Made by a program: the position numbers and the translations under genes | Assembly (NCBI GenBank): GCA_027627225.1 | Contig: CM051024.1 | Span: 47,713,547 to 47,777,546, forward strand | Direction of reading: 5' to 3' | Origin: Congeria kusceri | Taxonomy: Eukaryota; Mollusca; Bivalvia; Myida; Dreissenidae | Length of the DNA stretch: 64,000 nt | Notes under the pieces: model-generated | The model's input: the letters and a program-made list of their open reading frames with translations, nothing else | What the model was told of the DNA's origin: nothing | Database searches by the model: none | Shown here: piece after piece, positions 22,731-37,500 of the stretch | Layout of the letters: the number at the start of each line of letters is the position of its first letter | Numbering within the stretch: the stretch's first letter is position 1

Positions 22731-25040
22731 GCGCTGCATTCAGGTAAGCGCGACTAGACGTTTTACATCCGCTGCATTTAGATAAGCGCGACTAGACGTT
22801 TTACATGCGCTGTATTTAGGTAAGCGCGACCAGATGTTTTACATCCGCTGCATTTAGGTAAGCGCGACTAGATGTTTTACATCCGCTGTATTCAGGTAAG
22901 CGCGACTAGATGTTTTACATCCGCTGTATTCAGGTAAGCGCGACAAGACGTTTTACATCCGCTGCATTCAGGTAAGCGCGACTAGATGTTTTACATCCGC
23001 TACATTTAGGTAAGCGCGACTATATGTTTTACATCCGCTGCATTTAGGTAAGCGCGACCAGACGTTTTACATCCGCTGTATTCAGGAAAGCGCGACTTGA
23101 CGTTTTACATCCGCTGCATTTAGGTAAGCGCGACTAGATGTTTTACATGCGCTGTATTTATGTAAGCGCGACCAGACGTTTTACATCCGCTGCATTTAGG
23201 TAAGCGCGACTAGACATTTTACATCCGCTGTATTCAGGTAAGCGCGACTAGATGTTTTACATCCGCTGCATTTAGGTTAGCGCGACTAGACGTTTTACAT
23301 CCGCTGTATTTAGGTAAGCGCGACTAGACGTTTTACATCCGCTGTAATTAGGTAAGCGCGACTAGATGTTTTACATCCGCTGCATTTAGGTAAGCGCGAC
23401 TAGACGTTTTACATCCGCTGCATTTAGGTAAGCGCGACTAGACGTTTTACATCCGCTGCATTTAGGTAAGCGCGACTAGATGTTTTACATCCGCTGCATT
23501 CAGGTAAGCGCGACTAGACGTTTTACATCCGCTGTATTCAGGTAAGCGCGACTAGATGTTTTACATCCGCTGTATTCAGGTAAGCGCGACTAGACGTTTT
23601 ACATCCGCTGCATTTAGGTAAGCGCGACTAGACGTTTTACATCCGCTGTATTCAGGTAAGCGCGACTATATGTTTTACATCCGCTGCATTTAGGTAAGCG
23701 CGGCTAGACGTTTTACATCCGCTGCATTTAGGTAAGAGCGACTAGATGTTTTACATCCGCTGTATTCAGGTAAGCGCGACTAGACGTTTTACATCCGCTG
23801 CATTTAGGTAAGCGCGACTAGACGTTTTACATCCGCTGTATTCAGGTAAGCGCGACTAGATGTTTTACATCCGCTGCATTTAGGTAAGCGCGACTAGACG
23901 TTTTATATCCGCTGCATTTAGGTAAGCGCGACTAGACGTTTTACATCCGCTGCATTTAGGTAAGCGCGACTAGATGTTTTACATCCGCTGTATTTAGGTA
24001 AGCGCGACTAGATGTTTTACATCCGCTGCATTTAGGTAAGCGCGACTGGACGTTTTACATCCGCTGCATTTAGGTAAGCGCGACTAGACGTTTTACATCC
24101 GCTGCATTCAGGTAAGCGCGACCAGACGTTTTACATCCGCTGTATTTAGGTAAGCGCGACCAGATGTTTTATATCCGCTGCATTTAGGTAAGCGCGACTA
24201 GATGTTTTACATCCGCTGTATTCAGGTAAGCGCGACTGGATGTTTTACATCCGCTGTATTCAGGAAAGCGCGACTAGATGTTTTACATCCGCTACATTTA
24301 GGTAAGCGCGACTATATGTTTTACATCCGCTGCATTTAGGTAAGCGCGACCAGACGTTTTACATCCGCTGTATTCAGGAAAGCGCGACTTGACGTTTTAC
24401 ATCCGCTGCATTTAGGTAAGCGCGACTAGATGTTTTACATGCGCTGTATTTATGTAAGCGCGACCAGACGTTTTACATCCGCTGCATTTAGGTAAGCGCG
24501 ACTAGACATTTTACATCCGCTGTATTCAGGTAAGCGCGACTAGATGTTTTACATCCGCTGCATTTAGGTTAGCGCGACTAGACGTTTTACATCCGCTGTA
24601 TTTAGGTAAGCGCGACTAGACGTTTTACATCCGCTGTAATTAGGTAAGCGCGACTAGATGTTTTACATCCGCTGCATTTAGGTAAGCGCGACTAGACGTT
24701 TTACATCCGCTGCATTTAGGTAAGCGCGACTAGACGTTTTACATCCGCTGCATTTAGGTAAGCGCGACTAGATGTTTTACATGCGCTGTATTTAGGTAAG
24801 CGCGACTAGATGTTTTACATCCGCTGCATTTAGATAAGCGCGACTAGACGTTTTACATGCGCTGTATTTAGGTAAGCGCGACCAGATGTTTTACATCCGC
24901 TGCATTTAGGTAAGCGCGACTAGATGTTTTACATCCGCTGTATTCAGGTAAGCGCGACTAGATGTTTTACATCCGCTGTATTCAGGTAAGCGCGACAAGA
25001 CGTTTTACATCCGCTGCATTCAGGTAAGCGCGACTAGATG
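21430..25040 (+). repeat. 2052-bp duplication with an internal 760-bp duplication
   Basis: About 21430-22990 and 23480-25040 match at an offset of exactly 54 units: CGGCTAGACG at 21649 and about 23701, and GCGACAAGACG at 22942 and 24994. Inside the left half, 22240-22720 is repeated at 23000-23480 (offset 760 = 20 units; TACATTTAGG with a following TATATG unit at 22241 and 23001). The 760-bp copy sits exactly between the two 2052-bp copies. Confidence 0.75.
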
Positions 25041-27929
25041 TTTTACATCCGCTGCATTTAGGTAAGCGCGACTAGATGTTTTACATCCGCTGTATTCAGG
25101 TAAGCGCGACTAGATGTTTTACATGCGCTGTATTCAGGTAAGCGCGACCAGACGTTTTACATCCGCTGCATTCAGGTAAGCGCGACTAGATGTTTTACAT
25201 CCGCTGCATTCAGGTAAGCGCGTCTAGATGTTTTACATCCGCTGCATTCAGGTAAGCGCGACTAGATGTTTTACATCCGCTGCATTTAGGTAAGCGCTAC
25301 CAGATGTTTTACATCCGCTGCATTCAGGTAAGCGCGACTAGATGTTTTACATCCGCTGCATTCAGGTAAGCGCGACTAGATGTTTTACATCCGCTGCATT
25401 TAGGTAAGCGCGGTTAGACGTTTTACATCCGCTGTATTTAGGTAAGCGCGACTAGACGTTTTACATCCGCTGTATTCAGGTAAGCGCGACCAGACGTTTT
25501 ACATGCGCTGTATTTAGGTAAGCGCGACTAGACGTTTTACATCCGCTGTATTTAGGTAAGCGCGACTAGATGTTTTACATCCGCTGTATTTAGGTAAGCG
25601 CGAGTAGACGTTTTACATCCGCTGTATTCAGGTAAGCGCGACCAGTCGTTTTACATGCGCTGTATTTAGGTAAGCGCGACTAGACGTTTTACATCCGCTG
25701 TATTTAGGCAAGCGCGACTAGACGTTTTACATCCGCTGTATTTAGGTAAGCGCGACTAGACGTTTTACATCCGCTGTATTCAGGTAAGCGCGACCAGACG
25801 TTATACATGCGCTGTATTTAGGTAAGCGCGACTAGACGTTTTACATCCGCTGTATTTAGGTAAGCGCGACTAGATGTTTTACATCCGCTGCATTTAGGTA
25901 AGCGCGACTAGACGTTTTACATCCGCTGCATTTAGGTAAGCGCGACTAGACGTTTTACATCCGCTGCATTTACGTAAGCGCGACTAGATGTTTTACATGC
26001 GCTGTATTTAGGTAAGCGCGACTAGATGTTTTACATCCGCTGCATTTAGGTAAGCGCGACTAGACGTTTTACATGCGCTGTATTTAGGTAAGCGCGACTA
26101 GATGTTTTACATCCGCTGCATTTATGTAAGCGCGACTAGATGTTTACATCCGCTGTATTCAGGTAAGCGCGACTAGATGTTTTACATCCGCTATATTCAG
26201 GTAAGCGCGACCAGACGTTTTACATCCGCTGCATTCAGGTAAGCGCGACTAGATGTTTTACATCCGCTGCATTTAGGTAAGCGAGATTAGATGTTTTACA
26301 TCCGCTGTATTTAGGTAAGCGCGACTAGATGTTTTACATCCGCTGCATTTAGGTAAGCGCGACTAAACGTTTTACATGCGCTGCATTCAGGTAAGCGCGA
26401 CTAGATGTTTTACATGCGCTGTATTCAGGTAAGCGCGACTAGATGTTTTACTTCAGCTGTATTCAGGTAAGCGCGACTAGATGTTTTACATCCGCTGCAT
26501 TTAGGTAAGCGCGACTAGATGTTTTACATCCGCTGCATTTAGGTAAGCGCGACTAGACGTTTTACATGCGCTGTATTTAGGTAAGCGCGACTAGACGTTT
26601 TACATGCGCTGTATTTAGGTAAGCGCGACTAGACGTTTTACATGCGCTGCATTCAGGCAAGCGCGACTAGACCTTTTACATGCGCTGTATTTATATAAGC
26701 GCGACTAGATGTTTTACATCCGCTGCATTTAGGTAAGCGCGACTAGACGTTTTACATGCGCTGCAATTAGCTAAGCGCGACCAGACGTTTTACATCCGCT
26801 GCATTTAGGTAAGCGCGACTAGATGTTTTACATCCGCTGCATTCAGCTAAGCGCGACTAGATGTTTTATATCCGCTGCATTAGGTAAGCGCGACTAGACC
26901 TTTTACATGCGCTGTATTTAGGTAAGCGCGACTAGACGTTTTACATCCGCTGTATTTAGGTAAGCGCGACTAGATGTTTTACATCCGCTGCATTTAGGTA
27001 AGCGCGACTAGACGTTTTACATGCGCTGCAATTAGGTAAGCGCGACCAGACGTTTTACATCCGCTGCATTTAGGTAAGCGCGACTAGATGTTTTACATCC
27101 GCTGCATTCAGGTAAGCGCGACTAGATGTTTTACATCCGCTGCATTAGGTAAGCGCGACTAGACGTTTTACATCCGCTGCATTTAGGTAAGCGCGACTAG
27201 ATGTTTTACGTCCGCTGCATTTAGGTAAGCGCGACTAGATGTTTTACATGCGCTGCATTCAGGTAAGCGCGACTAGACGTTTTACATCCGCTGTATTCAG
27301 GTAAGCGCGGCTAGATGTTTTACATCCGCTGTATTCAGGTAAGCGCGACTAGACGTTTTACATCCGCTGCATTTAGGTAAGCGCGACTAGACGTTTTACA
27401 TCCGCTGTATTCAGGTAAGCGCGACTATATGTTTTACATCCGCTGCATTTAGGTAAGCGCGACTAGATGTTTTACATCCGCTGCATTTAGGTAAGCGCGA
27501 CTAGATGTTTTACATCCGCTGTATTCAGGTAAGCGCGACTAGACGTTTTACATCCGCTGCATTTAGGTAAGCGCGACTAGACGTTTTACATCCGCTGTAT
27601 TCAGGTAAGCGCGACTAGATGTTTTACATCCGCTGCATTTAGGTAAGCGCGACTAGACGTTTTATATCCGCTGCATTTAGGTTAGCGCGACTAGACGTTT
27701 TACATCCGCTGCATTTAGGTAAGCGCGACTAGACGTTTTACATCCGCTGTATTTAGGTAAGCGCGACTAGATGTTTTACATCCGCTGCATTTAGGTAAGC
27801 GCGACTGGACGTTTTACATCCGCTGCATTTAGGTAAGCGCGACTAGACGTTTTACATCCGCTGCATTCAGGTAAGCGCGACCAGACGTTTTACTTCCGCT
27901 GTATTTAGGTAAGCGCGACCAGATGTTTT

Positions 27930-30900
27930 ACATCCGCTGCATTTAGGTAAGCGCGACTAGATGTTTTACATCCGCTGTATTCAGGTAAGCGCGACTAGAT
28001 GTTTTACATCCGCTGTATTCAGGAAAGCGCGACTAGATGTTTTACATCCGCTGCATTTAGGTAAGCGCGACTAGGCGTTTTACATCCGCTGCATTTAGGT
28101 AAGCGCGACCAGACGTTTTACATCCGCTGTATTCAGGAAAGCGCGACTTGACGTTTTACATCCGCTGCATTTAGGTAAGCGCGACTAGATGTTTTACATG
28201 CGCTGAATTTAGGTAAGCGCGACCAGACGTTTTACATCCGCTGCATTTAGGTAAGCGCGACTAGACGTTTTACATCCGCTGTATTCAGGTAAGCGCGACT
28301 AGATGTTTTACATCCGCTGCATTTAGGTTAGCGCGACTAGACGTTTTACATCCGCTGTATTTAGGTAAGCGCGACTAGACGTTTTACATCCGCTGTATTC
28401 AGGTAAGCGCGACCAGACGTTTTACATGCGCTGTATTTAGGTAAGTGCGACTAGACGTTTTACATCCGCTGTATTTAGGTAAGCGCGACTAGATGTTTTA
28501 CATCCGCTGTATTTAGGTAAGCGCGACTAGACGTTTTACATCCGCTGTATTCAGGTAAGCTCGACCAGACATTTTAAATGCACTGTATTTAGGTAAGCGC
28601 GACTAGACGTTTTACATCCTCTGTATTTAGGTAAGCGCGACTAGATGTTTTACATCCGCTGCATTCAGGTAAGCGCGACTAGATGTTTTACATCCGCTGC
28701 ATTAGGTAAGCGCGACTAGACGTTTTACATCCGCTGCATTTATATAAGCGCGACTAGACGTTTTACATCCGCTGCATTTAGGTAAGCGCGACTAGATGTT
28801 TTACATCCGCTGCATTCAGGTAAGCGCGACTGGACGTTTTACATCCGCTGTATTCAGGTAAGCGCGACTAGATGTTTTACATCCGCTGTATTCAGGTAAG
28901 CGCGACTAGACCTTTTACATGCGCTGTATTTAGGTAAGCGCGAATAGACGTTTTACATCCGCTGTATTTAGGTAAGCGCGACTAGATGTTTTACATCCGC
29001 TGCATTTAGGTAAGCGCGACTAGACGTTTTACATGCGCTGCATTTAGGTAAGCGCGACTAGACGTTTTACATCCGCTTTATTTAGGTAAGCGCGACTAGA
29101 TGTTTTACATCCGCTGCATTTAGGTAAGCGCGACTAGACGTGTTACATGCGCTGCAATTAGGTAAGCGCGACCAGACGTTTTACATCCGCTGCATTTAGG
29201 TAAGCGCGACTAGATGTTTTACATCCGCTGCATTCAGGTAAGCGCGACTAGATGTTTTACATCCGCTGCATTAGGTAAGCGCGACTAGACCTTTTACATG
29301 CGCTGTATTTAGGTAAGCGCGACTAGACGTTTTACATCCGCTGTATTTAGGTAAGCGCGACTAGATGTTTTACATCCGCTGCATTTAGGTAAGCGCGACT
29401 AGACGTTTTACATGCGCTGCAATTAGGTAAGCGCGACCAGACGTTTTACATCCGCTGCATTTAGGTCAGCGCGACTAGATGTTTTACATCCGCTCCATTC
29501 AGGTAAGCGCGACTAGATGTTTTACATCCGCTGCATTAGGTAAGCGCGACTAGACGTTTTATATCAGCTGCATTTAGGTAAGCACGACTAGACGTTTTAC
29601 ATCCGCTGCATTTAGGTAAGCGCGACTAGATGTTTTACATGCGCTGCATTCAGGTAAGCGCGACTAGACGTTTTACATCCGCTGTATTCAGGTAAGCGCG
29701 ACTAGATGTTTTACATCCGCTGTATTCAGGTAAGCGCGACTAGACGTTTTACATCCGCTGCATTTAGGTAAGCGCGACTAGATGTTTTACATCCGCTGTA
29801 TTCAGGTAAGCGCGACTAGATGTTTTACATCCGCTGTATTCAGGAAAGCGCGACTAGATGTTTTACATCCGCTGCATTTAGGTAAGCGCGACTAGGCGTT
29901 TTACATCCGCTGCATTTAGGTAAGCGCGACCAGACGTTTTACATCCGCTGTATTCAGGAAAGCGCGACTTGACGTTTTACATCCGCTGCATTTAGGTAAG
30001 CGCGACTAGATGTTTTACATGCGCTGAATTTAGGTAAGCGCGACCAGACGTTTTACATCCGCTGCATTTAGGTAAGCGCGACTAGACGTTTTACATCCGC
30101 TGTATTCAGGTAAGCGCGACTAGATGTTTTACATCCGCTGCATTTAGGTTAGCGCGACTAGACGTTTTACATCCGCTGTATTTAGGTAAGCGCGACTAGA
30201 CGTTTTACATCCGCTGTATTCAGGTAAGCGCGACCAGACGTTTTACATGCGCTGTATTTAGGTAAGTGCGACTAGACGTTTTACATCCGCTGTATTTAGG
30301 TAAGCGCGACTAGATGTTTTACATCCGCTGTATTTAGGTAAGCGCGACTAGACGTTTTACATCCGCTGTATTCAGGTAAGCTCGACCAGACATTTTAAAT
30401 GCACTGTATTTAGGTAAGCGCGACTAGACGTTTTACATCCTCTGTATTTAGGTAAGCGCGACTAGATGTTTTACATCCGCTGCATTCAGGTAAGCGCGAC
30501 TAGATGTTTTACATCCGCTGCATTAGGTAAGCGCGACTAGACGTTTTACATCCGCTGCATTTATATAAGCGCGACTAGACGTTTTACATCCGCTGCATTT
30601 AGGTAAGCGCGACTAGATGTTTTACATCCGCTGCATTCAGGTAAGCGCGACTGGACGTTTTACATCCGCTGTATTCAGGTAAGCGCGACTAGATGTTTTA
30701 CATCCGCTGTATTCAGGTAAGCGCGACTAGACCTTTTACATGCGCTGTATTTAGGTAAGCGCGAATAGACGTTTTACATCCGCTGTATTTAGGTAAGCGC
30801 GACTAGATGTTTTACATCCGCTGCATTTAGGTAAGCGCGACTAGACGTTTTACATGCGCTGCATTTAGGTAAGCGCGACTAGACGTTTTACATCCGCTTT

Positions 30901-31580
30901 ATTTAGGTAAGCGCGACTAGATGTTTTACATCCGCTGCATTTAGGTAAGCGCGACTAGACGTGTTACATGCGCTGCAATTAGGTAAGCGCGACCAGACGT
31001 TTTACATCCGCTGCATTTAGGTAAGCGCGACTAGATGTTTTACATCCGCTGCATTCAGGTAAGCGCGACTAGATGTTTTACATCCGCTGCATTAGGTAAG
31101 CGCGACTAGACCTTTTACATGCGCTGTATTTAGGTAAGCGCGACTAGACGTTTTACATCCGCTGTATTTAGGTAAGCGCGACTAGATGTTTTACATCCGC
31201 TGCATTTAGGTAAGCGCGACTAGACGTTTTACATGCGCTGCAATTAGGTAAGCGCGACCAGACGTTTTACATCCGCTGCATTTAGGTCAGCGCGACTAGA
31301 TGTTTTACATCCGCTCCATTCAGGTAAGCGCGACTAGATGTTTTACATCCGCTGCATTAGGTAAGCGCGACTAGACGTTTTATATCAGCTGCATTTAGGT
31401 AAGCACGACTAGACGTTTTACATCCGCTGCATTTAGGTAAGCGCGACTAGATGTTTTACATGCGCTGCATTCAGGTAAGCGCGACTAGACGTTTTACATC
31501 CGCTGTATTCAGGTAAGCGCGACTAGATGTTTTACATCCGCTGTATTCAGGTAAGCGCGACTAGACGTTTTACATCCGCT
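27930..31580 (+). repeat. 1821-bp tandem segmental duplication
   Basis: About 27930-29755 and 29755-31580 are adjacent copies at an offset of 1821 bp (48 units less three bases). Matching rare marks: GGAAAGCG at 28022 and 29842, GTAAGTGCGAC at 28441 and 30262, TTTTAAATGCACTG, CATCCTCTG, GACGTGTTACATGCG near 29140 and 30961, GGTCAGCG near 29465 and 31286, CGCTCCATTC at 29491 and 31312, and AGCACGAC. I saw no mark present in one and absent in the other, so this pair is very recent. Confidence 0.85.
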
Positions 31581-34500
31581 GCATTTAGGTAAGCGCGACT
31601 AGACGTTTTACATCCGCTGTATTCAGTTAAGCGCGACTATATGTTTTACATCCGCTGCATTTAGGTAAGCGCGACTAGACGTTTTACATCCGCTGCATTT
31701 AGGTAAGCGCGACTAGATGTTTTACATCCGCTGTATTCAGGTAAGCGCGACTAGACGTTTTACATCCGCTGCATTTAGGTAAGCGCGACTAGACGTTTTA
31801 CATCCGCTGTATTCAGGTAAGCGCGACTAGATGTTTTACATCCGCTGTATTCAGGAAAGCGCGACTTGACGTTTTACATCCGCTGCATTTAGGTAAGCGC
31901 GACTAGATGTTTTACATGCGCTGTATTTAGGTAAGCGCGACCAGACGTTTTACATCCGCTGCATTTAGGTAAGCGCGACTAGACGTTTTACATCCGCTGT
32001 ATTCAGGTAAGCGCGACTAGATGTTTTACATCCGCTGCATTTAGGTTAGCGCGACTAGACATTTTACATCCGCTGTATTTAGGTAAGCGCGACTAGACGT
32101 TTTACATCCGCTGTATTCAGGTAAGCGCGACCAGACGTTTTACATGCGCTGTATTTAGGTAAGTGCGACTAGACGTTTTACATCCGCTGTATTTAGGTAA
32201 GCGCGACTAGATGTTTTACATCCGCTGTATTTAGGTAAGCGCGACTAGACGTTTTACATCCGCTGTATTCAGGTAAGCTCGACCAGACATTTTAAATGCG
32301 CTGTATTTAGGTAAGCGCGACTAGACGTTTTACATCTTCTGTATTTAGGTAAGCGCGACTAGATGTTTTACATCCGCTGCATTCAGGTAAGCGCGACTAG
32401 ATGTTTTACATCCGCTGCATTAGGTAAGCGCGACTAGACGTTTTACATCCGCTGCATTTATTTAAGCGCGACTAGACGTTTTACATCCGCTGCATTTAGG
32501 TTAGCGCGACTAGATGTTTTACATCCGCTGCATTCAGGTAAGCGCGACTAGACGTTTTACATCCGCTGTATTCAGGTAAGCGCGACTAGATGTTTTACAT
32601 CCGCTGCATTTAGGTAAGCGCGACTAGACGTTTTACATGCGCTGCAATTAGGTAAGCGCGACCAGACGTTTTACATCCGCTGCATTTAGGTAAGCGCGAC
32701 TAGATGTTTTACATCCGCTGCATTCAGGTAAGCGCGACTAGACGTTTTACATCCGCTGCATTAGGTAAGCGCGACTAGACCTTTTACATGCGCTGTATTT
32801 AGGTAAGCGCGACTAGACGTTTTACATCCGCTGTATTTAGGTAAGCGCGACTAGATGTTTTACATCCGCTGCATTTAGGTAAGAGCGACTAGACGTTTTA
32901 TATGCGCTGCAATTAGGTAAGCGCGACCAGACGTTTTACATCCGCTGCATTTAGGTAAGCGCGACTAGACGTTTTACATCCGCTGCATTCAGGTAAGCGC
33001 GACTAGATGTTTTACATCCGCTGCATTAGGTAAGCGCGACTAGACGTTTTACATCCGCTGCATTTAGGTAAGCACGACTAGACGTTTTACATCCGCTGCA
33101 TTTAGGTAAGCGCGACTAGATGTTTTACATGCGCTGCATTCTGGTAAGCGCGACTAGACGTTTTACATCCGCTGTATTCAGGTAAGCGCGACTAGATGTT
33201 TTACATCCGCTGTATTCAGGTAAGCGCGACTAGACGTTTTACATCCGCTGCATTTAGGTAAGCGCGACTAGACGTTTTACATCCGCTGTATTCAGGTAAG
33301 CGCGACTATATGTTTTACATCCGCTGCATTTAGGTAAGCGCGACTAGACGTTTTACATCCGCTGCATTTAGGTAAGCGCGACTAGATGTTTTACATCCGC
33401 TGTATTCAGGTAAGCGCGACTAGACGTTTTACATCCGCTGCATTTAGGTAAGCGCGACTAGACGTTTTACATCCGCTGTATTCAGGTAAGCGCGACTAGA
33501 TGTTTTACATCCGCTGCATTTAGGTAAGCGCGACTAGACGTTTTATATCCGCTGCATTTATGTAAGCGCGACTAGACGTTTTACATCCGCTGCATTTAGG
33601 TACGCGCGACTAGATGTTTTACATCCGCTGTATTTAGGTAAGCGCGACTAGATGTTTTACATCCGCTGCATTTAGGTAAGCGCGACTGGACGTTTTACAT
33701 CCGCAGCATTTAGGTAAGCGCGACTAGACGTTTTACATCCGCTGTATTCAGGTAAGCGCGACTAGATGTTTTACATCCGCTGTATTCAGTCAAGCGCGAC
33801 TAGACATTTTACATGCGCTGTATTTAGGTAAGCGCGACTAGACGTTTTACATCCGCTGTATTTAGGTAAGCGCGACTAGATGTTTTACATCCGCTGCATT
33901 TAGGTAAGCGCGACTAGACGTTTTACATGCGCTGCATTTAGGTAAGCGCGACTAGACGTTTTACATCCGCTTTATTTAGGTAAGCGCGACTAGATGTTTT
34001 ACATCCGCTGCATTTAGGTAAGCGCGACTAGACGTTTTACATGCACTGCAATTAGGTAAGCGCGACCAGACGTTTTACATCCGCTGCATTTAGGTAAGCG
34101 CGACTAGATGTTTTACATCCGCTGCATTCAGGTAAGCGCGACTAGATGTTTTACATCCGCTGCATTAGGTAAGCGCGACTAGACCTTTTACATGCGCTGT
34201 ATTTAGGTGAGCGCGACTAGACGTTTTACATCCGCTGTATTTAGGTAAGCGCGACTAGATGTTTTACATCCGCTGCATTTAGGTAAGCGCGACTAGACGT
34301 TTTACATGCGCTGCAATTAGGTAAGCGCGACCAGACGTTTTACATCCGCTGCATTTAGGTAAGCGCGACTAGATGTTTTACATCCGCTGCATTCAGGTAA
34401 GCGCGACTAGATGTTTTACATCCGCTGCATTAGGTAAGCGGGACTAGACGTTTTACATCCGCTGCATTTAGGTAAGCACGACTAGACGTTTTACATCCGC

Positions 34501-37500
34501 TGCATTTAGGTAAGCGCGACTAGATGTTTTACATGCGCTGCATTCAGGTAAGCGCGACTAGACGTTTTACATCCGCTGTATTCAGGTAAGCGCGACTAGA
34601 TGTTTTACATCCGCTGTATTCAGGTAAGCGCGACTAGACGTTTTACATCCGCTACATTTAGGTGAGCGCGACTAGACGTTTTACATCCGCTGTATTCAGG
34701 TAAGCGCGACTATATGTTTTACATCCGCTGCATTTAGGTAAGCGCGACTAGACGTTTTACATCCGCTGCATTTAGGTAAGCGCGACTAGATGTTTTACAT
34801 CCGCTGTATTCAGGTAAGCGCGACTAGACGTTTTACATCCGCTGCATTTAGGTAAGCGCGACTAGACGTTTTACATCCGCTGTATTCAGGTAAGCGCGAC
34901 TAGATGTTTTACATCCGCTGTATTCAGGAAAGCGCGACTTGACGTTTTACATCCGCTGCATTTAGGTAAGCGCGACTAGATGTTTTACATGCGCTGTATT
35001 TAGGTAAGCGCGACCAGACGTTTTACATCCGCTGCATTTAGGTAAGCGCGACTAGACGTTTTACATCCGCTGTATTTAGGTAAGCGCGACTAGATGTTTT
35101 ACATCCGCTGTATTTAGGTAAGCGCGACTAGACGTTTTACATCCGCTGTATTCAGGTAAGCTCGACCAGACATTTTAAATGCGCTGTATTTAGGTAAGCG
35201 CGACTAGACGTTTTACATCCTCTGTATTTAGGTAAGCGCGACTAGATGTTTTACATCCGCTGCATTCAGGTAAGCGCGACTAGATGTTTTACATCCGCTG
35301 CATTAGGTAAGCGCGACTAGACGTTTTACATCCGCTGCATTTATGTAAGCGCGACTAGACGTTTTACATCCGCTGCATTTAGGTAAGCGCGACTAGATGT
35401 TTTACATCCGCTGCATTCAGGTAAGCGCGACTAGACGTTTTACATCCGCTGTATTCAGGTAAGCGCGACTAGATGTTGTACATCCGCTGTATTCAGGTAA
35501 GCGCGACTAGACCTTTTACATGCGCTGTATTTAGGTAAGCGCGACTAGACGTTTTACATCCGCTGTATTTAGGTAAGCGCGCCTAGATGTTTTACATCCG
35601 CTGCATTTAGGTAAGCGCGACTAGACGTTTTACATCCGCTTTATTTAGGTAAGCGCGACTAGATGTTTTACATCCGCTGCATTTAGGTAAGCGCGACTAG
35701 ACGTTTTACATGCGCTGCAATTAGGTAAGCGCGACCAGACGTTTTACATCCGCTGCATTTAGGTAAGCGCGAATATATGTTTTACATCCGCTGCATTCAG
35801 GTAAGCGCGACTAGATGTTTTACATCCGCTGCATTAGGTAAGCGCGACTAGACCTTTTACATGCGCTGTATTTAGGTAAGCGCGACTAGACGTTTTACAT
35901 CCGCTGTATTTAGGTAAATGCGACTAGATGTTTTACATCCGCTGCATTTAGGTAAGCGCGACTAGACGTTTTACATGCGCTGCAATTAGGTAAGCGCGAC
36001 CAGACGTTTTACATCCGCTGCATTTAGGTAAGCGCGACTAGATGTTTTACATCCGCTGCATTCAGGTAATCGCGACTAGATGTTTTACATCCGCTGCATT
36101 AGGTAAGCGCGACTAGACGTTTTACATCCGCTGCATTAGGTAAGCGCGACTAGACCTTTTACATGCGCTGTATTTAGGTAAGCGCGACTAGACGTTTTAC
36201 ATCCGCTGTATTTAGGTAAGCGCGACTAGATGTTTTACATCCGCTGCATTTAGGTAAGCGCGACTAGACGTTTTACATGCGCTGCAATTAGGTAAGCGCG
36301 ACCAGACGTTTTACATCCGCTGCATTTAGGTCAGCGCGACTAGATGTTTTACATCCGCTCCATTCAGGTAAGCGCGACTAGATGTTTTACATCCGCTGCA
36401 TTAGGTAAGCGCGACTAGACGTTTTATATCAGCTGCATTTAGGTAAGCACGACTAGACGTTTTACATCCGCTGCATTTAGGTAAGCGCGACTAGATGTTT
36501 TACATGCGCTGCATTCAGGTAAGCGCGACTAGACGTTTTACATCCGCTGTATTCAGGTAAGCGCGACTAGATGTTTTACATCCGCTGTATTCAGGTAAGC
36601 GCGACTAGACGTTTTACATCCGCTGCATTTAGGTAAGCGCGACTAGACGTTTTACATCCGCTGTATTCAGTTAAGCGCGACTATATGTTTTACATCCGCT
36701 GCATTTAGGTAAGCGCGACTAGACGTTTTACATCCGCTGCATTTAGGTAAGCGCGACTAGATGTTTTACATCCGCTGTATTCAGGTAAGCGCGACTAGAC
36801 GTTTTACATCCGCTGCATTTAGGTAAGCGCGACTAGACGTTTTACATCCGCTGTATTCAGGTAAGCGCGACTAGATGTTTTACATCCGCTGTATTCAGGA
36901 AAGCGCGACTTGACGTTTTACATCCGCTGCATTTAGGTAAGCGCGACTAGATGTTTTACATGCGCTGTATTTAGGTAAGCGCGACCAGACGTTTTACATC
37001 CGCTGCATTTAGGTAAGCGCGACTAGACGTTTTACATCCGCTGTATTCAGGTAAGCGCGACTAGATGTTTTACATCCGCTGCATTTAGGTTAGCGCGACT
37101 AGACATTTTACATCCGCTGTATTTAGGTAAGCGCGACTAGACGTTTTACATCCGCTGTATTCAGGTAAGCGCGACCAGACGTTTTACATGCGCTGTATTT
37201 AGGTAAGTGCGACTAGACGTTTTACATCCGCTGTATTTAGGTAAGCGCGACTAGATGTTTTACATCCGCTGTATTTAGGTAAGCGCGACTAGACGTTTTA
37301 CATCCGCTGTATTCAGGTAAGCTCGACCAGACATTTTAAATGCGCTGTATTTAGGTAAGCGCGACTAGACGTTTTACATCTTCTGTATTTAGGTAAGCGC
37401 GACTAGATGTTTTACATCCGCTGCATTCAGGTAAGCGCGACTAGATGTTTTACATCCGCTGCATTAGGTAAGCGCGACTAGACGTTTTACATCCGCTGCA

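Noticed and set aside
36050..36170. Possible foreign insertion at the 5-kb duplication junction
   Set aside because: The junction is satellite unit to satellite unit (GCATTAGG to GACCTTTTACATGCG) with no extra bases; it is an in-register exchange.
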